Numbered from the stretch's first letter, positions 30,716 through 42,779 are shown. The stretch is 64,000 bases of DNA from Macrocystis pyrifera (GCA_031763025.1 JASSKH010000029.1:10122777-10186776), one strand, 5' to 3'. Notes: generated by a model from the letters alone, not told the origin. Translations and numbers: made by a program.

Positions 30716-33500
30716 CTGCACAACATTCTGTATTATTTTCTCCCTTAGTTATGGCGTATGCCTCGGCGTGTCTACCAAATAAATCTACTACCATAAAGAT
30801 GTGCTCGTTTCCCTTGGCCGTTACCGGTAGGATTCCTAGTAGATCATACGATACCATCCGTCCTGGTTTACTGGGTAATGGCAATGATTTCAGAGGCCAA
30901 CGTACAGTTTGCCTGGTGCTCTTCCGGGCCTGGCATGTGTAGAATCGTCTCATCCACCACTGTACCCTCTCTGCCATTCCAATTCACCAATCAAATCGCT
31001 GTAAGAACCCAAGCGTCACCTTCTCTCCCAAGTGTACTGCTTCCTTGTGCTCACAGTCCATCACCCAAGGTCTTACCAGCAGCGGTACGTGGGTCCTCAC
31101 CGGCTCATCTCCCAGCAGCCTCCCATACTGTCCTGCGTTCCGTTACGGCGATCATCAGGGGCACGCGACGGGCATCGGACCAGTAACTTTACCGAGGTCG
31201 GAACCTCCATCAATTCACCTTGCAATACTAACCGCTTCAACTCCACTACGTCTATCACCAGACCTAACCCTTCCTCGGTTGTATCACTGATTGGTGCTTC
31301 ATTTTCTATGAACGTCATTGCTATGTTAGCAGTGTCATCTGTTTGTTGCACAACCGCCCAGTCTTTCGCAGTTTTCTGGCACAATGTTTCACTAAAAGCG
31401 CACCCTGCCTCGCTCTCTAGTTCCTCGTCTGCATGTTCCGATGGTTCCGCTGCATTATTATCCTGTTCTGTGCCTGCTGCCGCATCTTCGCTGCTACCTC
31501 CCCGTATATGTATCTTACTGCTGCATTCTGTATCGAACCTGGGTCCAACAATTCCCTCCTTGGTTATCCGACGTGCATATAACACTAAACCGGGTTCTAG
31601 CTGACCGCTGATTATCTTACTCTGATCAGGTTCGCTTGCCGGGATGTCACTACGTATAACATACTCTCGCGGACTTCCATTTTGTCTCGACTGGTACGAT
31701 TCTCGTTTTCTGCCTCGCTGCATCATTTGTCAGGATAGCGAAGCTTGTTCATCCGTTGTTCGCGGTGCAATATTGTGCTCAGTTTCTGTCTCATCATCTC
31801 CCGCCTCAAAACTGTTGTGGGTACAACACTCCATCCCACCCACGCTGCTGTCCCTCCTTCCAGTTGTTTTACACTCCAGCCCACCCAAGCTGATGGCCCT
31901 CCCTCCTTGGGTTTGACACTCCAGCCCACCCAGGCTGATGCCTTCCCTTCCCAAACTCATCTGTAATCCACTGACACCTATAAAGTAAACATCCGTACGG
32001 TCCGTCAGACGTAAGTTATCTCAGGTTTCTTCCTCGGTTGCGGGCAATGGCAACCGGGACATATCGTTTGCGTTTCCATTCATTTTCCCCGGTCTATACA
32101 CCAGTTTATAGTTGTACGCACTCGGAAAGTCAAACCATCTCTGTGCGCGGTTAACTTTCGTGGCCAGGTGTTCGATTTTTTAAGCGGCTAATGATAGCTT
32201 ACCACTATGAATGGTATACCGTAAAACAACTGGCGATTTACCGCCCACACGATAGCTGCACATTACAGCTCGTATGATGGTGTTACCTACTGAGCTCCAA
32301 GGGTAAACGATCGAATGGATTACCCAGCCCAGGGTAATCCTTATAGCACTCTCCTTTCCTCTAAACGGTGGGATAGTTGGGGCGTCAGAATCATATACGC
32401 CTGTACGCTGACCTACGCGCTTCGTTTCATATCCTGGGGAACCAGGGAGATGTGTTTTGAGGGAGGCACACGTAAACCTTTAAAAAAAAGTTACGCTCGA
32501 AGTGAGGCTCGAGCCCGTGACCTGGACGACGTCGAAAACCTACTGAGCTATAGGGGTAAAAAAACGATGAATTACCCAGCCCAGGGTGATCATTATAACA
32601 TTCGGTTGTGCTCCAGTTTTTCTCGTTTGGGAGAGTCGAGCTGCTCCAGAAACTATTTGGGCGTATCGTACCATCGGTCTGGTCCTGCTCTATCAATGCA
32701 CCTACTCCGTCCGCAGACGTGTCTGTAAATAACGGAAACCGCCGGTCACCGGAAATTGCTGCACTCTTTCCGTATGTTTCAAGGTGAACTCAAACTTTAC
32801 GCCCTTCTTCAGCAATGAGTTCAGTAACTTTGTTACCGGGGCCATTTTTAGCAGAAAGTTCCTGTAATACCGTACCCCTCCCATGATTGAGCGCAGCTAG
32901 CTAACGTTTGTGGGCATCGGCATCTTCAATATTGCTTATGCTATTCCAGGATCCGGTAGTTTCCCCTCATGCGTTACTATATGGCCAAACAGTTTCACTA
33001 CCTTTACCCTAGGTGTGTTTTCTTTGGCGCTAGTCTCATAAAATGGTAAGTCGTTCAAACAAAATCCGTAGATCTTTGACATGGTCTTCACCGTTTTTCG
33101 AACAGCAGACGATATCGCCAATGAATGAACGTACTCGCTCCAACCCCTCGCATACACGGAACATGATCGACAGGAACCATCCTGGGCTCGATGCTAGATC
33201 GATCGGCGTGACCGTCCATTCCTAATTTCCTGATTGTGTGCACACTGCTGTCAAGGGAATAGAGAGTCTTCATGTATTGAACACTGGAGAAATCGGCTCA
33301 CCAAATCCATCGTGCTAAAAACATGTACTGCTCCTCAGTCAGCTGACAAGTCATCAACCGTAGGCAACGGCAAAACTGGTATGACAGGCTGCGCGTTTAC
33401 CCTCTTGTAGTTACACGGAATCCTGATTCTGCCGTCCGATTTCACGATCGCTTTTCAGTATCATGCGGAACGGGTTTATTGTGACATGTCCTAGATCGGT
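30716..33500 (-). pseudogene. Old Ty3/gypsy pol remnant (RT, RNase H, linker, integrase 5' half)
   Basis: Reading the minus strand from 33480 down: RT blocks RIPCNYKRVNAQPVIPVLPL, VFSTMDLVSRFLQCSIHEDS, FIGDIVCCSKNG (the usual Y/F-x-DD has become IGD, so one catalytic Asp is lost) and VVKLFGHIVTHEG; GVRYYRNFLLKMAPVTKLLN at 32880-32800; RNase H TDTSADGVGALIEQDQ and LPNEKNWSTTE, then the 333-bp insert, then CAAIVWAVNRQLFYGIPFIV; a repetitive linker with SLGGLEC units (31730-31960); and at 30977-30720 an integrase start with FYTCQARKST and YDLLGILPVTAKGNEHIFMV (first catalytic Asp). Many frameshifts and stops. The gene continues at 24954-24650 beyond the chromovirus. Confidence 0.88.
32265..32597 (-). 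mobile_element. 333-bp Pol III-like short element with direct terminal repeats
   Basis: Inserted in the old gypsy RNase H. The target duplication is AATGT (minus strand; 32598-32602 and 32260-32264); removing the insert and one AATGT restores the reading T-E-C-A-A-I-V-W. On the minus strand it has an A-box match TAGCTCAGTAGG (32550-32539), a B-box-like GGCTCGAGCC (about 32515-32505) and a T8 terminator (32489-32482), the signals of a tRNA-type promoter. Its two ends are also direct repeats of ~65 bp: ACCCTGGGCTGGGTAAT and (A/G)GCTCAGTAGG occur at both. It may be a tRNA-derived SINE, partly dimeric, or a very small terminal-repeat element. No protein. Confidence 0.75.
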
Positions 33501-33599
33501 GCTGTGATGTGAAAACTTGGGGTAAACTACACAACAATTTTGCCAGAGTGTCAATATCTCATACTTTCCACAATTCGTTTTGGAAATTGACTTTTATGT

Positions 33600-36500
33600 C
33601 GTGTAAATCTCGTGGTATCCTCAGCCACAATTTTACTCAAACAACACGCTGACGACGAGTGTTTGAGCTCAGCTTCAACTCCTCGTACACGCCGCAGAGA
33701 AGAACTGCTGCACGCAGTAGAGAGAGCGCGCGACAGTGCCGCACGCAGACCAAAGTGTAGCCTGTGTACACCACCGTGCCGCTGGCGCAAAAACGGGCTT
33801 GATCGGCCGCGAGCAGCGCTCACAAGAAGCGTATAAACAAGTATATTTTTATCTGGGAACCAAAATGTGTCCCTCAAACGGTAGTATTAATAGTTCATCT
33901 AGGCAAAGGCCGTTTCGACGGGTTTTTGAGCTCTGCTCCAACTCCTCGGACACGCCACGGAGAGGAACGGCTGCACGAAGTAGGGAGAGCGCGCGCGACA
34001 GCGCCGCACGCAGACCAAAGGGTAGCCTGTGCACACACGATGTGCCGCTGGCGCAAAGACGTGCTTGATCGGCCGCGAGCAGCGCTCACACGAAGCACCG
34101 AAATATATATTTTCTTTGTTGTGGCAACCAAACGGTGTCGCAAACGGTAATAATTCTGCAAGAAGAAGGTCGTTTCGACGGAGTTTTGAGCTCAACTCCA
34201 ACTCTTCGCCGCGGAGAGGAACTGCTACACGCAGTAGAGAGAGCGCGCGAAAGCGTAACACGCAGACCAAAGTGTAGCCTGTGTCCACGATGTGCCGCTA
34301 GAGCAAAGACGGGCTCGATCGGCCGCGAGCAGCGCTCACAAGAAGCATCTAAAAACAGTATATTTTTATCTGGGAACCAAAATTTGTCCCTCAAACGGTA
34401 TCACTTCCGCAAAGAGAAGGTCTGTTCGACGGGTTTTTGAGCTCTGCTCTAACTTCTGGACGCGCCACGGAGAGGAACGGCTGCACGAAGTAGGGAGAGC
34501 GCGCGACAGCGCCGCACGCAGACCAAAGGGTAGCCTGTGCACACACGATGTGCCGCTGGCGCAAAGACGTGTTTGATCGGCCGCGAGCAGCGCTCACACG
34601 AAGCACCTAAAATATATATTTTCTTTGTTGTGGCAACCAAAAAGTGTCGCAAACGGTAATAATTCTGCAAGAAGAAGGTCGTTTCGACGGATTTTTGAGC
34701 TCAACTCCAACTCTTCGCCGCGGAGAGGAACTGCTACACGCAGTAGAGAGAGCGCGCGAAAGCGTAACACGCAGACCAAAGTGTAGCCTGTGTCCACGAT
34801 GTGCCGCTAGAGCAAAGACGGGCTCGATCGGCCGCGAGCAGCGCTCACAAGAAGCATCTAAAAAACAGTATATTTTTATCTGGGAACCAAAATTTGTCCC
34901 TCAAACGGTATCACTTCCGCAAAGAGAAGGTCTTTTCGACGGTTTTTTTTTTTTAGCTCTGCTCTAACTTCTTGGACGCGCCACGGAGAGGAACGGCTGC
35001 ACGAAGTAGGGAGAGCGCGCGACAGCGCCGCACGCAGACCAAAGGGTAGCCTGTGCACACACGATGTGCCGCTGGCGCAAAGACGTGCTTGATCGGCCGC
35101 GAGCAGCGCTCATACGAAGCACCTAAAATATATATTTTCTTTGTTGTGGCAACCAAAAGGTGTCGCAAACGGTAATAATTGTGCAAGAAGAAGGTCGTTT
35201 CGACGGATTTTTGAGCTCAACTCCAACTCTTCGCCGCGGAGAGGAACTGCTACACGCAGTAGAGAGAGCGCGCGACAGCGTAACACGCAGACCAAAGTGT
35301 AGCCTGTGTCCACGATGTGCCGCTAGAGCAAAGACGGGCTCGATCGGCCGCGAGCAGCGCTCACAAGAAGCATCTAAAAACAGTATATTTTTATCTGGGA
35401 ACCAAAATTTGTCCCTCAAACGGTATCACTTCCGCAAAGAGAAGGTCTTTTCGACGGTTTTTTTTAGCTCTGCTCTAACTTCTTGGACGCGCCACGGAGA
35501 GGAACGGCTGCACGAAGTAGGGAGAGCGCGCGACAGCGCCGCACGCAGACCAAAGGGTAGCCTGTGCACACACGATGTGCCGCTGGCGCAAAGACGTGTT
35601 TGATCGGCCGCGAGCAGCCCTCACACGAAGCACCTAAAATATATATTTCCTCTGTTGTGGCAACCAAAAGGTGTCGCAAACGGTAATAATTCTGCAAGAA
35701 GAAGGTCGTTTCGACGGAGTTTTGAGCTCAACTCCAACTCTTCGCCGCGGAGAGGAACTGCTACACGCAGTAGAGAGAGCGCGCGACATCGTAGCACGCA
35801 GACCAAAGTGTAGCCTGTGTCCACGATGTGCCGCTAGAGCAAAGACGGGCTCGATCGGCCGCGAGCAGCGCTCACAAGAAGCATCTAAAAACAGTATATT
35901 TTTATCTGGGAACCAAAATTTGTCCCTCAAACGGTATCACTTCCGCAAAGAGAAGGTCTTTTCGACGGTTTTTTTAGCTCTGCTCTAACTTCTTGGACGC
36001 GCCACGGAGAGGAACGGCTGCACGAAGTAGGGAGAGCGCGCGACAGCGCCGCACGCAGACCAAAGGGTAGCCTGTGCACACACGATGTGCCGCTGGCGCA
36101 AAGACGTGCTTGATCGGCCGCGAGCAGCCCTCACACGAAGCACCTAAAATATGTATTTCCTTTGTTGTGGCAACCAAAAGGTGTCGCAAACGGTAATAAT
36201 TGTGCAAGAAGAAGGTCGTTTCGACGGATTTTTGAGCTCAACTCCAACTCTTCGCCGCGGAGAGGAACTGCTACACGCAGTAGAGAGAGAGCGCGCGACA
36301 GCGTAACACGCAGACCAAAGTGTAGCCTGTGTCCACGATGTGCCGCTAGAGCAAAGACGGGCTCGATCGGCCGCGAGCAGCGCTCACAAGAAGCATCTAA
36401 AAACAGTATATGTTTATCTGGGAACCAAAATTTGTCCCTCAAACGGTATCACTTCCGCAAAGAGAAGGTCTTTTCGACGGTTTTTTTTTTTTTTTTTTTT

Positions 36501-37310
36501 TTAGCTCTGCTCTAACTTCTTGGACGCGCCACGGAGAGGAACGGCTGCACGAAGTAGGGAGAGCGCGCGACAGCGCCGCACGCAGACCAAAGGGTAGCCT
36601 GTGCACACACGATGTGCCGCTGGCGCAAAGACAGGCTTGATCGTCCAAGAGCAGCGCTCACACGAAGCATCGAAAAACGTGTGTATGTTTCCTATGCACC
36701 AAAATGTATTTCGCCGGCGTCCCGGGGTTCTGGGTAGGTGGTTCCCGAGCCTATTAGGATCAATTTCGTGGGTTCGAGTCCTACCCAGTGCATGCTCGTA
36801 GAGAATTTCTTTTGCACAAAATTGAATAGTGGAAAGCGCGAGAGCGTGAGTTAGCTGTACATTCGATGAAAATCGACGAGCAGTGGGAGTGCTGAACCCT
36901 ATGCGCGAAAAACAATAAAGGCATGTACCGGCGGGGAGAAGGGACGACACCTGTGACCACGGTGTGTCCAGAAAATCGCTGAGGGTAAAGTCTCCTACGA
37001 GTTAAGCTGGAAAGCAAAAGTAATGATTAACAAAAATTGTGTCTCAAACAACGGTAGTAATTCTGCAAGAAGCAGGTCGCTTCGACGGGTTTTTAAGCTC
37101 AACTCAAACACCTCGGACACACCGCGGAGAAAACTGCTGCACGAACTAGAGAGAGCGCGAGACAGCGCCGCACGCAGACAAAAGTGCGGCCTGTGTACAC
37201 ACCGTCATGCTGGCGCAAAGACTGACTTCATCGGCCGGGAACAGCGCTCACCCGAAGCATCTGTAAAACATATAACACAGCAATCATCCAGAAGGTCATC
37301 GAGGAGCAGT
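33600..37310. repeat. Dimeric higher-order satellite (~255-bp monomers, ~510-bp dimer)
   Basis: About 13 monomers start with (G/T)AGCTC(A/T)(A/G)CTC.AAC near 33664, 33927, 34188, 34439, 34697, 34955, 35213, 35467, 35725, 35976, 36234, 36503 and 37096. Two types alternate. Type A has GCAGTAGAGAGAGCGCGCGA and TATATTTTTATCTGGGAACC; type B has GAAGTAGGGAGAGCGCGCGA and TTGTTGTGGCAACCAAA. Same-type copies ~510 bp apart are much more alike than neighbours, the mark of a higher-order repeat spread as a dimer. The first two and last monomers are more diverged, as at array edges. Each B unit is preceded by a T run varying from T5 to T22. Frames on both strands translate the repeat and are not genes. 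Confidence 0.93.
36706..37032 (+). mobile_element. 327-bp tRNA-like insertion in the satellite
   Basis: The satellite is interrupted between CACCAAAATGT and AACAAAAATTGTG; AAAAT on both sides (36701-36705 and 37033-37037) is a candidate 5-bp target duplication. Near its left end the insert has a perfect Pol III B box GGTTCGAGTCC (36771-36781) with the tRNA-like 3' end CCTACCCAGTGCA, a weak A box around 36731 (TGGGTAGGTGG), and CTGGGTA (36730) complementary to TACCCAG (36782). It resembles the head of a tRNA-derived SINE. It shares the idea of a tRNA head with the 333-bp element at 32265 but not the sequence. Confidence 0.55.
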
Positions 37311-37319
37311 TGACAATAG

Positions 37320-39190
37320 TGATGACGTTTTAGAGCAGCGTTGCATTATTTTGATTATTCCTGCTGCTGCATCCAAGCATACGATCGCTGGCTTGGATAA
37401 TACGATATACCAAAAACGTATTGAAATGGTAATTAGCCAGAAAAAGGTATACCTACGCCTTTTGGGCCATTCATAGGTACACTTGGCATTGCGCCCTGAA
37501 AAAAGCTCCTGGCCCCGCCTGATACGTATTGGGTCTGCGCTTTATCGTACCTATGCGAATGAGGCTCAAACGTTCAAGGTACACCTATTGATACTGTCAG
37601 CTATTCAACTCCGCGTCACCTACTTTTGTCTTCAATTGTACCTATAAATGGCTCGAACGATCACTTTTTTGCTACTGAAATATAGGAAGTCAGCCACATG
37701 AGATGCCGGGACTCTCAACCAGCGGATCTTGCCGTCAACGCAAGCGCCCGAAAAGACTGCGGGAACAGTACGAACTCAGGAGACGCCGGAAACAACACAG
37801 GTCACCCGTTCGTTCTTCTGATTTTTATATCAATCCACCAAAATATCCGAATTTCTCATACTTTTTCGAGAAGCTCAGTCTGTCCCGTCTTCTTATGGCA
37901 CCCTTGTTCTTAGCAGAGCTACTCGTAGGAGAGGGACGTTTGTGTGTGAGTCGCCCTGTTATTATTGGTTGACGCATGTTACTTCCGCCGCCACGCCTCG
38001 TCATTCAGCAGCTCATGATAACCCTTACCCATTACTACGTACACTAATCGTGTACCCATGCCATCATATTTGGGGCATTGGTGGTGGCGGCACTACAAAT
38101 ATTGCCCGTCAACGCTATGATATTATGCTCGACTGGTGGTATGCTGTCTTGTTGCTATAGGTCAGGCCTATTTCGCGGTATAGACACAATGCGAATAGTC
38201 TCACCTGAAAAAGCTGGAGGCCTTGCAACGCCCGGCATTCCCTATGGTTTGGCTGCTCGCTGCCTCCCGCACCGAGCTAGCTAGCTAACACCACCACCAC
38301 GAAGCCACTCTTTTCGCCAATCAATACAAAGAAGCCGCCAACCCCAATTTTCCCGGCCCCAATCTATTCATTCACCCCACGTATGCTATGGCATGTTGGT
38401 CTGGACCGCGTCAACGGTTGTGTAACTCAGTTCTATGCTGTACACGTATATCCCGAGTGTTCTCCTGTTCTGCAGGTACGTATTCGTCCATGCATACGTG
38501 TGTCGTAACTCTTCTGTACGTACGTAGAACGTTCATAAATGTACACTCTTATGTCTTTACTGCTTGTTACTCAGCACCGCGATCAGCACATTTTGGTCAC
38601 ACGAAACATATACAGCAGTGAAAAGCACGTGGCCCAAACGAAAAACATCAGAGTAGTGACCGCGGGCCTCCATCTAGATTCTGTAGACTGCGTGCTCTGA
38701 ATACACTCGCGTCCGATCGGCAATAGGACAACACGCCACGCCGAGCGTACCTTGCGAACTCGCGCGAGACGCAGGCCGAAACAACCAGAACTCAAACACA
38801 TGAAAACACAAGTGCCATCCACTAGTATTAATAGTATGGGAAAAGGAAGAGAGGAAAGATACGTGCATGTCTATGGTTGGCACAAGTCGAAAGTCACCGC
38901 ATAAACTGCCACGCTGACACCATACTATAAGGGTTTAGTGTGGAACATTCGGCCGATCCTAGAACCCTTGACACCGCACGTTGTCCCTTCCCTTTTCCCT
39001 TTCTGGTCTGTTTCCTCACCTGGCATCATTGTGTGTTTGGGTGGGAAGTGTGTCGTACATATGTATCCGTATTTAGGATACGGCGATATCACGCTCGTAG
39101 GCAATGCATGATCACTTGTGGGTGCAACGGTAGGGTTGGCTGGGCGAATATTTCGTGTACCGGGCCAGCTCGGTGTTCCTCATTATTTAG
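37320..39190. other. Stretch with one weak ORF (37703-37972)
   Basis: Mostly featureless. The plus-strand frame at 37703-37972 (89 codons) has a very basic N terminus (RQRKRPKRLREQYELRRRRK) followed by a hydrophobic C terminus; it could be an exon of a nucleic-acid-binding protein but has no further support. GTACGTACG-type runs and an ACGTGTGTCG stretch near 38490-38530 are noted. No RNA gene or mobile element seen. Confidence 0.3.
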
Positions 39191-39193
39191 TAA

Positions 39194-40760
39194 ATGAGTG
39201 GAAGCTTTAACAACTTCCATTTGGAAGTAAGAAACTTTCAAAACTTCCATTTTGGAAGTAAAAATCTTTCAAAACTTCCATTCTCACTTCCAAATGAAAG
39301 TTTTTCACTTCCAAATGGAAGTTGTGACTTTCAAAATGGAAGTTGTGAAAGTCAAAATGAAAGTTATGAAAGTCAAAATGGAAGTTTTGGAAGTTTTTTA
39401 CTTCCAAATGGAAGTCAAGTGGAAGTTTCCATTTTGGAAGCTAGTGCAAGCCAGTGAAAGTTTCCAAACTGGAAGCAAGAGGAAGAAAAGTGAAAGCAAA
39501 GTGAAAGCTTCCACTGCCATGCCCGGTAGAAGCTTCGTCCAGCTTCCACTAAGCTTCCACACACCTTGATATACTTTCACCTACTGTCACCAACTTCCAC
39601 TTAACGTCTAGAAGTTTCATTTCACTTCTATTAACAACTAAACTTCCATAGGCGCATGCATAATCTTCTGTCCACTTTCATCCTCACCTGTAACTTCCGC
39701 TTACTTCCACCTACTCGCATCCGCTTCCGTTCAACTTCGACAACTTTCGTTTGGCTTTCAAAACTTCCATTTTACTTTTAATTTCAACGAAACTCGCATC
39801 TGAGTACGCAGAATCTTGTGACCACTGCCCCCATATTCAAGCGCGACTTCCACCAATTTGTATGTACTTCCCACGCACTTCCATTAAACTTCCAATGGCT
39901 ACAGCTTACATACATACTTATCTGCCATTGAACTTTCAATTCAATGCAAACTTTCACGTACGTCCTCGGACGCTTGTTTCGCTTCCAATTTTCAATGTTA
40001 CCTTCCACCAAATCCCACTCACTTACATCCGCTTCCAAACATCCAACTTCCAAAGTTAAATATAACCCCTATTTACACGGGAATCCATGCCAGCGTTCGC
40101 CGAAGCTTCCATACACTCTCATATGCAAGCATAAGTTCAATATACGTTCACGTACTTCCACGTGCTTTCAGCCACTTCGATTAAAATCCCAGCAAATATG
40201 TTTGCCTTGTATTACCATGGGAAAGTCCAATCTACGTCTGCAGACGCTTCTATCCACTCCCCGGGACGCATACGTATGCATGTGGGACTTTGGCCTAATT
40301 CCACGTACGTGCTTTCACCCACTCCCGTTCTACTCGCAAAGCTTATATTTGACATTCATGACTATGGATAACTTCCCTGTACGACCGCAGACCCTCCTAT
40401 CCACTTCCATATGCAAGCGAAACCTACGCCTGTTTTCAATATAAACTTGCATCCGCTTCCATTCAACTTTCATAACTGCCATTTCAAGTTCCACAACTTC
40501 CTTTTTAACTTTAGTTTCCACGTAAACGTTCTGGTTCGCCCATAGAATTATATACTCACTACCATGTTGACGCATAATAACCTCCACCTACTCCCACGTA
40601 CTTCCATCGACCTCTATTGAACATCCAAAACGTATATTCTACTTCTGTTCAAACGTAAACTTTCATCAGCGTCGATGGTTGGTAGCTAAACGAAACATTC
40701 TGTTTAACGCCCATTTCACTTACAAACCTTCAAGTCGCATTTCACTCACTTCCATGTACC
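39194..40760. repeat. GGAAGT/ACTTCC palindromic array, copy 1
   Basis: From 39205 to 39500 the DNA is built almost wholly from TGGAAGT and ACTTCCA blocks in both orientations (for example CTTCCATTTTGGAAGT, CTTTCAAAACTTCCATT), giving many nested short palindromes. From 39500 to 40750 the motif persists in diluted form, mostly ACTTCCA every 10-25 bases and mostly in one orientation. The 87- and 105-codon plus frames and the 66-codon minus frame only translate the motif. A second array is at 57430-57970. Confidence 0.88.
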
Positions 40761-41792
40761 AGGTACTCCCCTGTTTCATGCATGTGCCTCTTGATAATAA
40801 ACCTCCACAATAGACCATTGACTTCCTTCATAGGGTATATTCCATCTACCATACACTGCCATATACAGTCCGTGATTTGTGCTTTGGTCTGCGTGCTCTC
40901 TGCGTACTTTCGTCAATCCACAGCAATGCCAAACCTAAGCAACATATACTTCACCCACGGAAGCATTGTATGGATCCCGCTGTGACGAAGCACTACTATA
41001 CTACACTGCATCAGCTTCCCAGTGGAATAACGGCAGCTTCGCCGTAAGTTGCAGCTTCTGTCTTGTCACCACTACCTTCACACCCAGTTGTAAGCAGGCC
41101 GCAATATTTGTCGCAATATATCAGAATGTTAGTACCGTATAGAGTAGGTTGTGCAGGGTCAATATATACGGCGATGCTCGTTATTTTAACGTACCCGGGA
41201 GGTGTAAAAGGCTAGGCTGTAGCAATTTTTGTGTCAGCTACCATATTCGTTCGTACATGTCATGGATGGTTTGTATCTGTTTGAGGCATGATGTGTTTCT
41301 TCTTTCGGCCGTGTACGTTTTTTTCTGTGGTTCAATTTCCTTTCGGTCTGCTGGGAAATCCCGGAGTCCGAGTCAACATTACGGTACAAGCACGGGACCC
41401 TACCGATCTGCGCCGCGTGCACCGGGCATCCAAATTTTGAAAAATGGCGTATAGTCGCGCGATCATTACCGGTGTTGCCAACGTCGACCACGAAAATAAT
41501 CAACTGCTTTTTTTGCGGCTTTTGTTGTTGCTCGCTGCCGTATATATGCCAGTATTTTTCCCCCCAAGTTCTGTCCTGGTGATGGGTATTGTCATCAAGT
41601 GTTGCAATATATGACACCACCAGCAGGCCTCTGCGATAGCCCCACCTCTATTACATACAACCTGTTATATACCGAAAGTTGGTATTACGAGCTCTTGAAA
41701 TTCTCGTTCGCATGGCCACGATCCTGTGTATTGTTGGAAATATATTATAAGCTGTTGTACTACACGTACTACACCAAAGAATATGCCAGCTG
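40760..41792. other. Stretch without a recognised gene
   Basis: Short frames only. The 128-codon minus frame (41234-41620) and the 101-codon plus frame (41149-41454) overlap each other and neither carries a recognisable motif. No repeat array or RNA gene seen. Confidence 0.35.
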
Positions 41793-41915
41793 ATGCAGTT
41801 CGTCATGGAATCAGCAATCAGTGGCCGTTCAGCAGCATCAGTAGGCAGTCTGGAGAAGAGAAAAATTAAACCCGATGGGCAACGACCCCCCAACAACCCA
41901 TGTCCATGGAATGAC
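41793..41915 (+). CDS. Possible first exon with consensus splice donor
   Basis: A plus frame beginning ATGCAGTTCGTCATGGAATC is polar and serine-rich (SAASVGSLEKRKIKPDG) and reaches a perfect eukaryotic donor, GTAAGTAT, at 41916-41923; without splicing the frame stops at 42005. I cannot find the downstream exon. The minus strand is open too (41651-41989), so this is a tentative call based mainly on the splice site. Confidence 0.25.
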
Positions 41916-42779
41916 GTAAGTATCCGATGCAGCGGGGAGAATGCTCGAAGCTCTTCGACGCGTAAATCCGGACGCAACTTGAGCCCCACACATTTGTCCG
42001 CCTAAAATATGCACACGTAAAATAATGTCTGCAGTAGTAGAGGGTAGTAGCATTCAGTGTAGTACACGTTGTATATTCGCTCATTAAACATGACCCATTT
42101 GCGGAACATGCTTACCTGACATATCCAAGGAAGTTGATCAATGCACTCTTCGGCAGTACGGATGTATCGCAGATCTGAATTTTTGACTACAGTAGATCCT
42201 CTACCACCGGTGCATCTTTTGCTGAGTTGTACGCGGTCCTCCTTCCGCTGCTTCGAATCTCCCTTTTATACGGTGACATCGCTAGTTTTAGGACATTATT
42301 GGCCGGGTACATTTTTAATTTCCTTGAGAGTTGTAGACTATCCATTACAGTTGCAACTGTACTTACATAGTCAGAGAAATAGCACATCTGTGTGCGTCTC
42401 AATTGTGCGGTAACTCAACCGGCACGGACCTGTCGCGCTGGTCTTGCATACGCTTCTAATTCAACGTTTCCCCTCCTAAGTAAAAATAGGGATAGCCTAT
42501 GTCTTGCGAGGTTAGTACGCTCTGCCACACTTGAAACTTGCTCCCAATAAACACGCCGTGCATTTTTACCATATACCCAATAAATGAGCTCTCCGCAGAA
42601 TGGATGATGTACACGAGAGGCATCCGCTCGCACGATTCACGACGTCACCACTCTGCAGATGCCATCACGGATCCCGGGTACGCAGTTGCAGACGTCACCT
42701 GCACCGTGCGCGTGCCGTGAGGTGCTCCGATGATCGCATAAATGACGAAGTGCTTCCCACTTGTAACTGTCCGCGGCGA

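Noticed and set aside
33600-37310. Many 60-150-codon ORFs on both strands
   Set aside because: All are translations of the same ~255-bp satellite monomers, present in several frames.
33600-37310. CRISPR-like spaced repeats
   Set aside because: The repeat units are ~255 bp with no short repeat/unique spacer alternation, and the DNA is eukaryotic.
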